Below, in pieces: positions 18,856-26,168 of a DNA stretch of 64,000 nt. Source of the DNA: Planctomycetota bacterium (GTDB lineage Bacteria > Planctomycetota > UBA1135); the NCBI GenBank assembly GCA_008501825.1, contig QQUA01000006.1, positions 434,001-498,000 of the forward strand, in the 5' to 3' direction. A model generated the notes under the pieces. That model did not search any database. It was given only the letters and a program-made list of their open reading frames with translations, and was not told where the DNA came from. A program made the position numbers and the translations under genes. Within the stretch, counting starts at the first letter, position 1. Every line of letters begins with the position of its first letter.

Positions 18856-19473
18856 CTAAGGTTTTTGAATTCGATAGCGAAGCAGGGTCTTCAATCTTTC
18901 CTCCGGCACTCGCCGAGGGTCGCTGAAATAGATTTCGTGATGAGGGCCTCGGGGGATGTAACCTTGAGATTGGGCCAACTCCAACATGGCTTTGATCGCG
19001 ATGCCGCATTCCGAATACGGGCCGACGTGCATGGCTTGAACGCAAGTGCTGGCAGGATGGACTTCAAGGGTTACAGCCTCAGCCCCTTCGACTTTTTTCT
19101 TTGCTCGGACGGCATCTAGCGCCTCTTGCCGGTGGTTCTCTTCAATGAATTCAGGAACTCGAATCAAAAACTTCCAGCACCATTCTTCCTTGGGCTTGAG
19201 ATGAAACATGGGATCGCCGTCCTCGCCGTACCATTGAGCCTCCATTTTCGCCACGACGTAATCTTGTCCAGCAGCTTTGGATTGCATCTTCATGGTGTAG
19301 GCGACTGCATAAAGGCGCCCGATGGCTTCTTGAAAGGCGGTTCCGCCTGGAGCTCCCTTGCCTTGGATGGCGAGGTATTTCACCGGCCCGATTTCCACGA
19401 GATAAGGTTTCCGCCTGCCGGCGTATTCTTGCTTGTGCAATTTGAACAGGTCGATTTTTGAGGTAGTGCTCAT
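18856..19473 (-). CDS. GyrI-like small-molecule-binding domain protein
   Basis: A 205-residue protein of the stand-alone GyrI-like group: the N-terminal KIDLFKLHKQEYAGRRKPY is followed by EIGPVKYLAIQGKGAPGG, a mid-protein YVVAKMEAQWYGEDGDP segment and the terminal HHEIYFSDPRRVPEERLKT. The fold forms a cleft that binds hydrophobic or cationic ligands; some members hydrolyse or sequester toxic compounds. The ATG at 19471-19473 starts 13 bp after the AraC-GyrI stop, so the two are probably one operon in which regulator and ligand-binding protein share an effector. Confidence 0.88.
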   Translation of the reverse strand: MSTTSKIDLFKLHKQEYAGRRKPYLVEIGPVKYLAIQGKGAPGGTAFQEAIGRLYAVAYTMKMQSKAAGQDYVVAKMEAQWYGEDGDPMFHLKPKEEWCWKFLIRVPEFIEENHRQEALDAVRAKKKVEGAEAVTLEVHPASTCVQAMHVGPYSECGIAIKAMLELAQSQGYIPRGPHHEIYFSDPRRVPEERLKTLLRYRIQKP

Positions 19474-19486
19474 GAGGTTAGGTTGT

Positions 19487-20383
19487 TTAGTCTTCAAGGG
19501 CGAAGTGGATCTCCGTGCGGAGCTTTTCAGGCGGCGTCATGCGCGGGTCGTTCAGATAGACTTCCAGTGGCGGGCGGTCGGCGGGCATTTCTCCACTTTC
19601 CAACAACCATGGCCCACTGAGCCAGGAATAACTTTGTCCCAGTTCTTCATAAGGGCCGACGTGAGTTCCGATTGCATAGCGGCCTGCAGCTATGGTTTGG
19701 CGTCCGAATTCACCTTCTCCTTCCGGAACTTGGGCGAGAAGGGCGCAGGCGTCATAACGAATGTGTTCCGAGGCGGTAATGGTAGGGTCATCGTAAACGA
19801 CCGCCAGCGTCCCCTGCAGGTGGAAGATCACCCCTTTTGAGGCCAGCCAAGCCATGAGCTTTTGCCAGGCGCCGGAGACTTCGGAATAAGGGCCGGTATG
19901 GCGCACGAAAGCGACCTCCCTTTCCGGTAGATGTTCAACTCGAACCTCCATGGGGCGTCCAATCCTCTGAACCTGAAATCCAGTCAGGTTTCGATCGGGA
20001 TCGAAATGCACCCCTGAAGGAGTCGGCGGCATTGCCGGGAGGCGGTTTTCTTCTCGATAGGGTTTGGGGGCCAATTCAAAATGCCGCTTAAATGCTCGGG
20101 TGAAGGCTTCATGGGTTTCATACCCTGCCTGAAAGGCGATGGAAGTCACCGGGCGATCCGTCCGAATGAGCTGCAATGCCGCTCGCTCAAGGCGCAAACG
20201 CCGGATATGCTCTTTCAGGCTTTCGCCGACCAGGCTCGAGAAGATGCGGTGGAAGTGATAGGGAGAGTAATAGGCTTTGCGGGCGAGGGCTTCCAGATCC
20301 AAGGCTTCGTCCAAGTGAGTCTGGACATATAGCAAAACTTGCAGGATTCGCGCCGAGTGGTCTTTACGCGTGGTTTCCTTCAT
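19487..20383 (-). CDS. AraC-family regulator with C-terminal GyrI-like effector domain
   Basis: A 298-residue protein. Residues about 8-108 hold the paired HTH of AraC regulators (ALARKAYYSPYHFHRIFSSL, then SIAFQAGYETHEAFTRAFKR). Residues about 140-298 are a GyrI-like effector-binding domain (VEHLPEREVAFVRHTGPYSE; DPRMTPPEKLRTEIHF). This is the Rob/SoxS-like layout of multidrug or toxic-compound sensors with the HTH first. It lies upstream of a stand-alone GyrI protein, its likely target. Confidence 0.93.
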   Translation of the reverse strand: MKETTRKDHSARILQVLLYVQTHLDEALDLEALARKAYYSPYHFHRIFSSLVGESLKEHIRRLRLERAALQLIRTDRPVTSIAFQAGYETHEAFTRAFKRHFELAPKPYREENRLPAMPPTPSGVHFDPDRNLTGFQVQRIGRPMEVRVEHLPEREVAFVRHTGPYSEVSGAWQKLMAWLASKGVIFHLQGTLAVVYDDPTITASEHIRYDACALLAQVPEGEGEFGRQTIAAGRYAIGTHVGPYEELGQSYSWLSGPWLLESGEMPADRPPLEVYLNDPRMTPPEKLRTEIHFALED

Positions 20384-20443
20384 GACTTTGGTAGTTTGAC
20401 TGAGTCTGCCCGTCTCCGCTTGACCGTTTTTGCGGCTTTTGTC

Positions 20444-21244
20444 TCAAGACAACATCTTTCCGCAGTGAGGGCAAGGCCGCGGTTGCTCTTTTCGGCGCTG
20501 AAACTCTTCCATGAAACCGGAGCCCAGAATACCCGCGGGCAGGGCGAACATGCCGATTCCCAGGGTTGCGATCAGGGCGGCCAAGAATTTTCCGCCGACA
20601 GTCACCGGATAGACATCTCCGTAACCGACCGTGGTCAAGGTGGCGATTCCCCACCACATGGCCGCGGGGATGTTTGGGAAGGTTTCCGGCTGAGCGCTTT
20701 CTTCCAGGTAATACATGCCGGTCGACGCCACCATTAGGCTGATTCCAAGGACGAACAAGGTAACCGCCAGTTCTTCTTTCTTCTTTAGGAGTACCTTGGC
20801 CAGGATGCGCACTGATTCTGAATAACGCCCCAGTTTCAAAATTCGGAGCATGCGGGCAAGGCGGAACATCCGAAGAAAGCGGGTGTCCGTGGTTCCGAAG
20901 ACTGGCAAAAGGCCAGGCAGGATCGCAATCAAATCTACCAATGCCATGGGCGTTAGAGCGAATCGGAGGCGGCCCCATATGGGATGTCGATAGCGGGGAT
21001 CGACGGGACAGGCCCATAATCTGGCTAGGTACTCCACCGAGAAAACACCGAGGGAGAATAGTTCAAAACCCCAAAGCAGCGGAGCATTCGCGTCGGCAAA
21101 TCCTTGAACGGTTCCGAGGACGATGGCTAGCATGTTCAAGAGGATTAATGCGCAAATCCCACTGTTTATTTTATTGGCAAGAGGATCCTTGGCTTTGGTC
21201 CCGCCCAAAATCTGAAATGTCCGTACCTTTCGAGAAGTCGCCAT
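20444..21244 (-). CDS. Voltage-gated potassium channel, 6-TM
   Basis: A 266-residue membrane protein of the ion transporter family. Hydrophobic helices S1-S3 lie between about 25 and 120. S4 has regularly spaced arginines (RFLRMFRLARMLRILKLGR). The pore helix and selectivity filter read TLTTVGYGD near 205, followed by S6. The C-terminus ends with a short Cys pair, CPHCGK, which could bind metal. The ATG at 21242-21244 is used; a longer frame to 21298 overlaps the divergent phzF gene. Only 21 bp separate the two starts. Confidence 0.92.
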   Translation of the reverse strand: MATSRKVRTFQILGGTKAKDPLANKINSGICALILLNMLAIVLGTVQGFADANAPLLWGFELFSLGVFSVEYLARLWACPVDPRYRHPIWGRLRFALTPMALVDLIAILPGLLPVFGTTDTRFLRMFRLARMLRILKLGRYSESVRILAKVLLKKKEELAVTLFVLGISLMVASTGMYYLEESAQPETFPNIPAAMWWGIATLTTVGYGDVYPVTVGGKFLAALIATLGIGMFALPAGILGSGFMEEFQRRKEQPRPCPHCGKMLS

Positions 21245-21265
21245 GTAGGGCAATATAGTTGCGCC

Positions 21266-22084
21266 ATGCCGACTTCGCCTACCCTTCCTCTCTTTCAAGT
21301 GGACGCTTTCAGTTCAAGGGTTTTTGCCGGAAACCCGGCGGCCATCTGCCCCCTGGAGCGGTGGCTTCCGGAAGCTCTGATGCAGGCGATCGCGGCGGAA
21401 AACAATCTTTCGGAAACCGCTTTCCTGGTTCCAAGGGGTGAGGACTTTGAAATCCGTTGGTTTACGCCCAAGGCGGAAGTCAAGCTGTGTGGTCATGCCA
21501 CCCTGGCTGCAGCTTACGTTTTGTTTGAACGACTGAAGCCGGATCTACGGAGGGTGGTTTTCCACAGCCTCAGCGGCCCCTTGACGGTGGTTCAAACCGG
21601 CGCAGGCCTGCAACTTGATTTTCCCGCCCAGCCTGCGGAGGAAATTCCTTGTCCGGACGAAGTCTCTAGAGCATTCAAGGTTGAGCCGGTTTTCTGCGGC
21701 TGCACCGAGCGGGACCTAATGGTGGTGATTGAAAGTGAAGAACAAATCAGGGATTTGCAGCCGGATATGTACCTGTTGGAAAACCTGCCACAAAAAGGTT
21801 TCATCCTTACCGCGAAAGGAGATCAAGCGGATTTCGTTTCTCGTTTCTTCGCTCCGGCTCTTGGAGTTCCGGAAGATCCAGTGACCGGCTCGGCTCACTG
21901 TACTTTGGCTCCTTATTGGAGCATGAAGCTGAACCAGGACCGATTGATGGCCAGACAATTATCGCCTCGAGGAGGTGAAATCGAATGTCGTCTCAAAGGG
22001 AATCGTGTCCTTCTGTCCGGCAAGGCAATTTTGTACCTGGAGGGGAAGATCCACCTCCCTCCCGGTTTTGAGTCGGGATTTTGA
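21266..22084 (+). CDS. PhzF family isomerase-like protein
   Basis: A 272-residue protein, typical length for the family. The N-terminal segment PLFQVDAFSSRVFAGNPAAI and the ENNLSETAFLVP motif with the catalytic Glu are diagnostic, as is CGHATLAAAYVL and the C-terminal GVPEDPVTGSAHC. PhzF proteins catalyse proton shifts or isomerisation in phenazine synthesis, but most bacterial copies lie outside phenazine clusters, as here, and their substrates are unknown. Confidence 0.93.
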   Translation: MPTSPTLPLFQVDAFSSRVFAGNPAAICPLERWLPEALMQAIAAENNLSETAFLVPRGEDFEIRWFTPKAEVKLCGHATLAAAYVLFERLKPDLRRVVFHSLSGPLTVVQTGAGLQLDFPAQPAEEIPCPDEVSRAFKVEPVFCGCTERDLMVVIESEEQIRDLQPDMYLLENLPQKGFILTAKGDQADFVSRFFAPALGVPEDPVTGSAHCTLAPYWSMKLNQDRLMARQLSPRGGEIECRLKGNRVLLSGKAILYLEGKIHLPPGFESGF

Positions 22085-22129
22085 ATCGGAGTTACAGTAG
22101 AGTCGTTCCTTTCAACCCCACCTTCCACC

Positions 22130-23701
22130 ATGCGGACCATCCTCGCGGCTTTGCTCGCCTCCGTCCTTGGCGTCGCTTCCCTTTGCGCTCAAGGAACTTC
22201 CATTCAACCCCTAATTCAAGAGGGGGACAGCGTGGCCGGAGTCGGCCTGGTCACGCGCATTGACAACATGGCTTTGAACGCCGCCGGACAATGGCTGGTG
22301 GAAGCCGATACGGATAATCCCGACACCAACGCGGATTCCGTGGTGCTCAACTCATCTGGCTTGTTGCTTCAAGAGGGGCAGTCCTTGAGCGCTCCTGCCG
22401 GCGCGACTCTGGATAGTTTTGATGCCCTGACTTTGAACAATCTCGGAGAGAGTGGCTGGAATTTTTTCTTGGATGGGACTTCTGGATTCAATGATGACTC
22501 CGGTATTTATTTCAATACTACATTGGTGATTCAAGAAAGTAATCTTTCTACCGCTGCCGGTTTCAGCCCGGGAACGACTTACATTGGCTTTTTCGAAACC
22601 AAAATCAATGACAGCCGGAAAGTCTTGGTCATGGCATCCGTGGACGATCCGGCCATTTCCAGCAGCGTGGATCGGGCGCTAGTGATTCTAGATTTGGATG
22701 TTGCGGGAAACTTGCTTGGCGAAACTGTATTCGCCAAGGAAGGGGACGTTCTCCCCGGACAAAGCGATTTCGTTGCTGACTTCGAAACCAACCCGCACAA
22801 TTTCGCTTTTAACAATAACGGTGATTTGATGTTTATCGCCGATTTGGACGGCAATACAGCAGTGGATCATGCCATTTACGTCAACATGGCGCTGATTGCC
22901 CAAGAGGGCAGTCCCTCGCCGGTGGCCGGTCGGAATTGGGAGTTACTGTCCAGTAAACCGGTGGCCCTAAACAATTTGGGTGGAACCGCGTTTCGTGGCA
23001 ACTTGGACGGGGACACATCGACCGATGAAATTATTATTGCAAACGGCAGCAAACTGGTTCAGGAAGGCGATAGCTTGCCTGACATCAGTCCCTTCGTTTT
23101 TACCAGCTTTGGTTCCGGTCCGCTTTGGATCAGTGATAGCGGCGATGTGCTTTGGTATGGCGACTGGGATGATCCCAACACCGATGTCGATACCGGGCTT
23201 TTCCTCAACGACCGCCTGATCGTGCAAGAGGGAGTTTCCAGCGTAGGTGGAGTTTTGATCGACAGCTTGCGCGGTATTCAGGATGGTTACTTCCTGAGTA
23301 TGGACGGCGATGACGTCATGTTTGAGGCGGTTCTGGACAACGGGGTAGAGGGGGCCTATTTGCTCGAAATTGGTTCAACCGGGTTCACCCTTGGCGATCC
23401 AATTCCTGGAATCGCGGGCATGATGAACTCTCTGGCCTCGACTGGGGGTACCCCGAATACGGTGACCTATTACTTAGGCAGCGCGATTTCTGGAAACACT
23501 CCTTACAATTGCTCGGGGAATCTATTGGACATTGGGATGGCCAATCCTCGAATCCTTGGAAACGTGACTTCGGACGCAAACGGCGATGCCGGGATTATGG
23601 GATTTGCGCCCTCTTCTCTTTCGGGAGTCACGATCTACTTGCAGGCGATCGAGCCGACCACCTGCCAGCTCTCTAACTTGGTGACGGCTACTTTGCAGTA
23701 A
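22130..23701 (+). CDS. Secreted repeat protein with QEG motifs and shared C-terminal module
   Basis: A 523-residue protein with an N-terminal signal peptide (ILAALLASVLGVASLCAQG). Residues about 20-410 consist of at least five irregular repeats of 55-85 residues, each ending in a variant of N-x-x-LIVQEG (LLLQEGQ, LVIQES, LIAQEGS, LVQEGD, LIVQEG) preceded by Asp/Asn-rich strands, so probably a beta-propeller or beta-helix. The last 100 residues form the module also seen at the end of 16696-18531 (here YLQAIEPTTCQ). I do not recognise a catalytic motif. Confidence 0.7.
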   Translation: MRTILAALLASVLGVASLCAQGTSIQPLIQEGDSVAGVGLVTRIDNMALNAAGQWLVEADTDNPDTNADSVVLNSSGLLLQEGQSLSAPAGATLDSFDALTLNNLGESGWNFFLDGTSGFNDDSGIYFNTTLVIQESNLSTAAGFSPGTTYIGFFETKINDSRKVLVMASVDDPAISSSVDRALVILDLDVAGNLLGETVFAKEGDVLPGQSDFVADFETNPHNFAFNNNGDLMFIADLDGNTAVDHAIYVNMALIAQEGSPSPVAGRNWELLSSKPVALNNLGGTAFRGNLDGDTSTDEIIIANGSKLVQEGDSLPDISPFVFTSFGSGPLWISDSGDVLWYGDWDDPNTDVDTGLFLNDRLIVQEGVSSVGGVLIDSLRGIQDGYFLSMDGDDVMFEAVLDNGVEGAYLLEIGSTGFTLGDPIPGIAGMMNSLASTGGTPNTVTYYLGSAISGNTPYNCSGNLLDIGMANPRILGNVTSDANGDAGIMGFAPSSLSGVTIYLQAIEPTTCQLSNLVTATLQ

Positions 23702-23729
23702 AGAAAAGCTTCCAGTTCCCCGGCTTTGT

Positions 23730-24869
23730 TCAAATCTCGAAGCCGGGGAGCCAGGGGCCGCCTGCTTGGGGGCGACGGAAGGCACGAATGGACAGCGGGG
23801 CCGGCCGCTTGTCCAATCCAGTTTGAGTGCAACCGATTTGAAACAAGGCGTGGATCTGTTGCGCGTGAATTCCCCGGCCTAACATCCGATATCGGAAATC
23901 GGAATCGTGCCTTTTGCCGTCCCGCAGTTTTTCCAGTTTGCGCAGCACCTTTCCCTCGTGACCGGGGAAATGCTCTTGCAACCAAGAAACGAACACTTCC
24001 TCTACGCCCGGACTCAAGCGCAATACCGTGTATCCGGCTTGTACCGCTCCTGCTTCCGCCGCCGCTTTCAGAATTCGAGGAATTTCATGTTCGCTCATTC
24101 CCGGAATGACCGGAGCAATCATGACACCGGCGGGGATCCCGGCACTTCGCAATTCTTGAATTGCCTTTAAACGCTGTGCTGGAGTGGAAGCCCGGGGCTC
24201 CATTTTCGCCGCCAGTTCCGGGTCCAGGGTAGGGATCGAAAGCATGGCGGAGGCGGCTTGGTGAGTTGCGAGATCCGCCAAGATGTCCCGATCTCGAACA
24301 ATCAAACGGTTTTTTGTGATCACCGCCACCGGGTTGCGAAACTCCGCCAAAACTTGAAGGCAGCGGCGAGTGATCCCCAGGCGGCGCTCCACGGGTTGAT
24401 AGGGGTCGGTAACGCCGCTGATGCCGAGAACCTGTGGTTTCCAGGTCTTTGAAGCCAAGGCACGTCTCAATAGTTCCGGAGCGTCTTCCTTAATCAGGAT
24501 CTTAGTTTCGAAATCCAGACCGAGGGAAAATCCCAGATATTCGTGGTAAGGCCGGGCGTAGCAATAGGAGCAGCCGTGCTCGCAACCCCGGTAAACATTG
24601 ATGCTGGCATCAAAGGGTACGTCCGGGCTTTGGTTGTGACTGATAATGGAACGGCTTTGGTCGAGAAAAAATTCGGTTTTAGGCTCGGGCTCGAGTGGAT
24701 CATGTTCTGCGGCATCGGGCTCAAAGGAATAGGCAGCAAATCGATTGGGTGGATTTTCTCCGCTCCCTCGTCCTTTGGGGCTGGGAGGTTTTACCGGAAC
24801 CGGTTCCGGATCCACGAAATCTTCTTCATTCACCTGGACATTGTCGCCGGTGAATGGGATTGCGGCCAT
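23730..24869 (-). CDS. PA0069-family radical SAM protein
   Basis: A 379-residue protein. The cluster-binding motif CEHGCSYCYA (CxxxCxxC) is preceded by NVYRG, and PYHEYLGFSLGLDFE follows, as in the PA0069/SplB-like group. Later motifs include GISGVTDPYQPVERRLG and PVIPGMSEHEIP. The reaction is unknown. The annotated ATG overlaps the end of asd by 40 bp; GTG codons at residues 13 and 19 are alternative starts that reduce or remove the overlap. It is transcribed after asd. Confidence 0.88.
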   Translation of the reverse strand: MAAIPFTGDNVQVNEEDFVDPEPVPVKPPSPKGRGSGENPPNRFAAYSFEPDAAEHDPLEPEPKTEFFLDQSRSIISHNQSPDVPFDASINVYRGCEHGCSYCYARPYHEYLGFSLGLDFETKILIKEDAPELLRRALASKTWKPQVLGISGVTDPYQPVERRLGITRRCLQVLAEFRNPVAVITKNRLIVRDRDILADLATHQAASAMLSIPTLDPELAAKMEPRASTPAQRLKAIQELRSAGIPAGVMIAPVIPGMSEHEIPRILKAAAEAGAVQAGYTVLRLSPGVEEVFVSWLQEHFPGHEGKVLRKLEKLRDGKRHDSDFRYRMLGRGIHAQQIHALFQIGCTQTGLDKRPAPLSIRAFRRPQAGGPWLPGFEI

Positions 24870-25846
24870 AAAATTTCAGCAATCTGAACCGCGTTGGTCG
24901 CAGCTCCCTTGCGAAGATTGTTCGCGACTTGCCACAGCCAAAGTCGTCGAGGGTGTTGGAAGTCGGATCGAATACGCCCAACCATGACGGCATCAGAATT
25001 TTTTACGGCCTCCGGCGTGGGATAACTTTCGGTGGACGGGTCGTCGATGACCATGACTCCGGGCATTTCCCGTAAAGCTTGACGGGCTTGTTGGGGATCT
25101 AGATCTTGTTCGGTTTCTACCAAAATGGAGGCGGAGTGTCCTACTTGCACCGGTACTCGCACGCAGGTCATGCTGACTTCCAGTTGTGGCAGGTTCATAA
25201 TTTTGCGAGTTTCAAACAGCAGCTTGACCTCTTCGGTGGTAAAGCCGTCGTCGCGAAATCCTTCGCATTGAGGAATGACGTTGTCGTCGATGGCATGAGG
25301 AAAGATTTGAGGTTCCGCTTGGCCGGCTCGCTGAGCTTGAAGTTCATTTAGTCCGTCTTTGCCGGTTCCGGAAACAGCCTGCAAGGTCGTAACTACAACC
25401 CGCTTCAAGCCCACCCGACGGCGCAGGGCTTCCAAAGCCATGGTGAAACCAATGGTGGAGCAATTGGGGCAAGCAATGATTCCCGGCTTGGACAGGATCT
25501 GATCGCCGTTAATTTCCGGAACGACTAACGGCACCTGCGGTTCCATGCGCCAAGTCCCGGACTTATCGATCACCACCGCACCTTGCTTTACGGCTTCCGG
25601 GGCCAAATCACGGGACAGTGAGCCGGTGGCGGCGAAGAACACCAAGTCGCAATTCTCGAAGGCTTGGCCGTTCGCTTCTTTTACCGGCCAATTACGGTCT
25701 TGAAAGCGGATTTCGGATCCCGCCGAGCGCCGGCTCGCCAATGGCCGTAATTCCGCTACTTCGAATCGGCGTTCCTGCATGATTTGCAGCAAGACTTCGC
25801 CTACCAGACCGGTAGCTCCAACGACGGCGACAACGGGTTTCTTCAT
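24830..25846 (-). CDS. asd: Aspartate-semialdehyde dehydrogenase
   Basis: A 338-residue cytosolic enzyme that reduces aspartyl phosphate to aspartate semialdehyde with NADPH, the branch point to Lys, Thr and Met. The Rossmann motif VAVVGATGLVGEVLLQIM is at the N-terminus. The active-site Cys sits in IIACPNCSTIG and the substrate-binding CVRVPVQVGHS follows. Length is normal. It is divergent from the metB-aspartokinase/homoserine dehydrogenase operon, and the two promoters appear to share a palindrome at 25899-25914, so the pathway may be co-regulated. Confidence 0.96.
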   Translation of the reverse strand: MKKPVVAVVGATGLVGEVLLQIMQERRFEVAELRPLASRRSAGSEIRFQDRNWPVKEANGQAFENCDLVFFAATGSLSRDLAPEAVKQGAVVIDKSGTWRMEPQVPLVVPEINGDQILSKPGIIACPNCSTIGFTMALEALRRRVGLKRVVVTTLQAVSGTGKDGLNELQAQRAGQAEPQIFPHAIDDNVIPQCEGFRDDGFTTEEVKLLFETRKIMNLPQLEVSMTCVRVPVQVGHSASILVETEQDLDPQQARQALREMPGVMVIDDPSTESYPTPEAVKNSDAVMVGRIRSDFQHPRRLWLWQVANNLRKGAATNAVQIAEILWPQSHSPATMSR

Positions 25847-25875
25847 GATGGGAACGGAATTTCTTCCGGCGCAGG

Positions 25876-25903
25876 ATGATGAAGATCAAAGAAAAAAAGT
25901 CAA
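25876..25903 (-). promoter_or_regulatory. Candidate promoter of asd
   Basis: On the minus strand TTGACT (-35, 25903-25898) is separated by 16 nt from CATCAT (-10, 25881-25876; 4 of 6 matches to TATAAT). The mRNA leader would be about 25 nt. The -35 box lies in one half of the shared palindrome. Confidence 0.45.
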
Positions 25904-25914
25904 GAGCTCTTGAC
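25899..25914. promoter_or_regulatory. 16-bp perfect palindrome shared by divergent asd and metB promoters
   Basis: GTCAAGAGCTCTTGAC reads identically on both strands and contains the -35 hexamers of both candidate promoters, arranged back to back. A dimeric regulator bound here would block or bridge both promoters. No identity of the regulator can be given. Confidence 0.5.
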
Positions 25915-25937
25915 GGCGCGACTTTTCGGGCTATCGT
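25910..25937 (+). promoter_or_regulatory. Candidate promoter of metB operon
   Basis: TTGACG (25910-25915), a 16-nt spacer, then TATCGT (25932-25937). Transcription would start near 25944, about 27 nt before the leader-peptide ATG. Confidence 0.5.
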
Positions 25938-25970
25938 TTTGCGCCAACGCGGCTTCGCCGCCCCCGAACC

Positions 25971-26057
25971 ATGAATCAGCAAGTCCTAATGTCGATGTGG
26001 ATGGCCATGCCCAAGCCCGGGCAGTGGTCCAGGTGTCCACGTTGGCTGTTTTGCTGA
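25971..26057 (+). CDS. Methionine-rich leader peptide of the metB operon attenuator
   Basis: A 28-codon ORF, ATG at 25971 and TGA at 26055-26057. Met occurs at positions 1, 7, 9, 11 and 13, with four ATG codons alternating over seven positions (25989-26009); Trp is at 10, 19 and 25. It lies between a promoter and a strong terminator directly upstream of metB, the position of leader peptides in attenuation-controlled amino acid operons. There is no clear Shine-Dalgarno site, as for most genes here. Ribosome stalling at the Met codons would occupy the 5' arm of a protector hairpin (see 26008-26094). The role is inferred; the codon pattern is directly visible. Confidence 0.65.
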   Translation: MNQQVLMSMWMAMPKPGQWSRCPRWLFC

Positions 26058-26094
26058 TCCGCGACAGCTTCCAAAGCACCAAAGACCGCTGCCT
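26008..26094 (+). promoter_or_regulatory. Mutually exclusive protector and antiterminator helices
   Basis: GGGCAGTGGTC (26019-26029) can pair over 11 positions, with two G-U pairs, with GACCGCTGCCT (26084-26094). The latter contains the 5' arm of the terminator, so the helix is an antiterminator. The same upstream arm can instead pair with TGCCC (26008-26012) through GGGCA (26019-26023), with a 6-nt loop. That protector hairpin starts within the last Met codon of the leader peptide. A ribosome stalled at the Met codons would disrupt the protector and favour antitermination. Confidence 0.6.
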
Positions 26095-26116
26095 GGGCAG
26101 CGGTTTTTTTCTTTTT
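26086..26116 (+). terminator. Intrinsic terminator/attenuator before metB
   Basis: CCGCTGC (26086-26092) and GCAGCGG (26097-26103) form a perfect 7-bp GC-rich stem with a CTGG tetraloop, followed by TTTTTTTCTTTTT. It ends 52 bp before the metB ATG and has no complete gene upstream on this strand except the leader ORF, so it can only regulate metB. Confidence 0.85.
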
Positions 26117-26168
26117 CCGGCGCTTGGCGCCATCTCCCGGGCAGTTCTGCCCAAATCGCATTGGAAGC

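Noticed and set aside
23718..23748. 9-bp inverted repeat CCCCGGCTT / AAGCCGGGG between convergent genes
   Set aside because: The 13-nt loop and lack of a T-run make a functional terminator doubtful; it also overlaps the end of a coding frame.
25971..26168. SAM riboswitch or T-box before metB
   Set aside because: I see no four-way-junction-like stem set or T-box consensus, and the leader is too short for a T-box; the ORF plus terminator explains the structure better.
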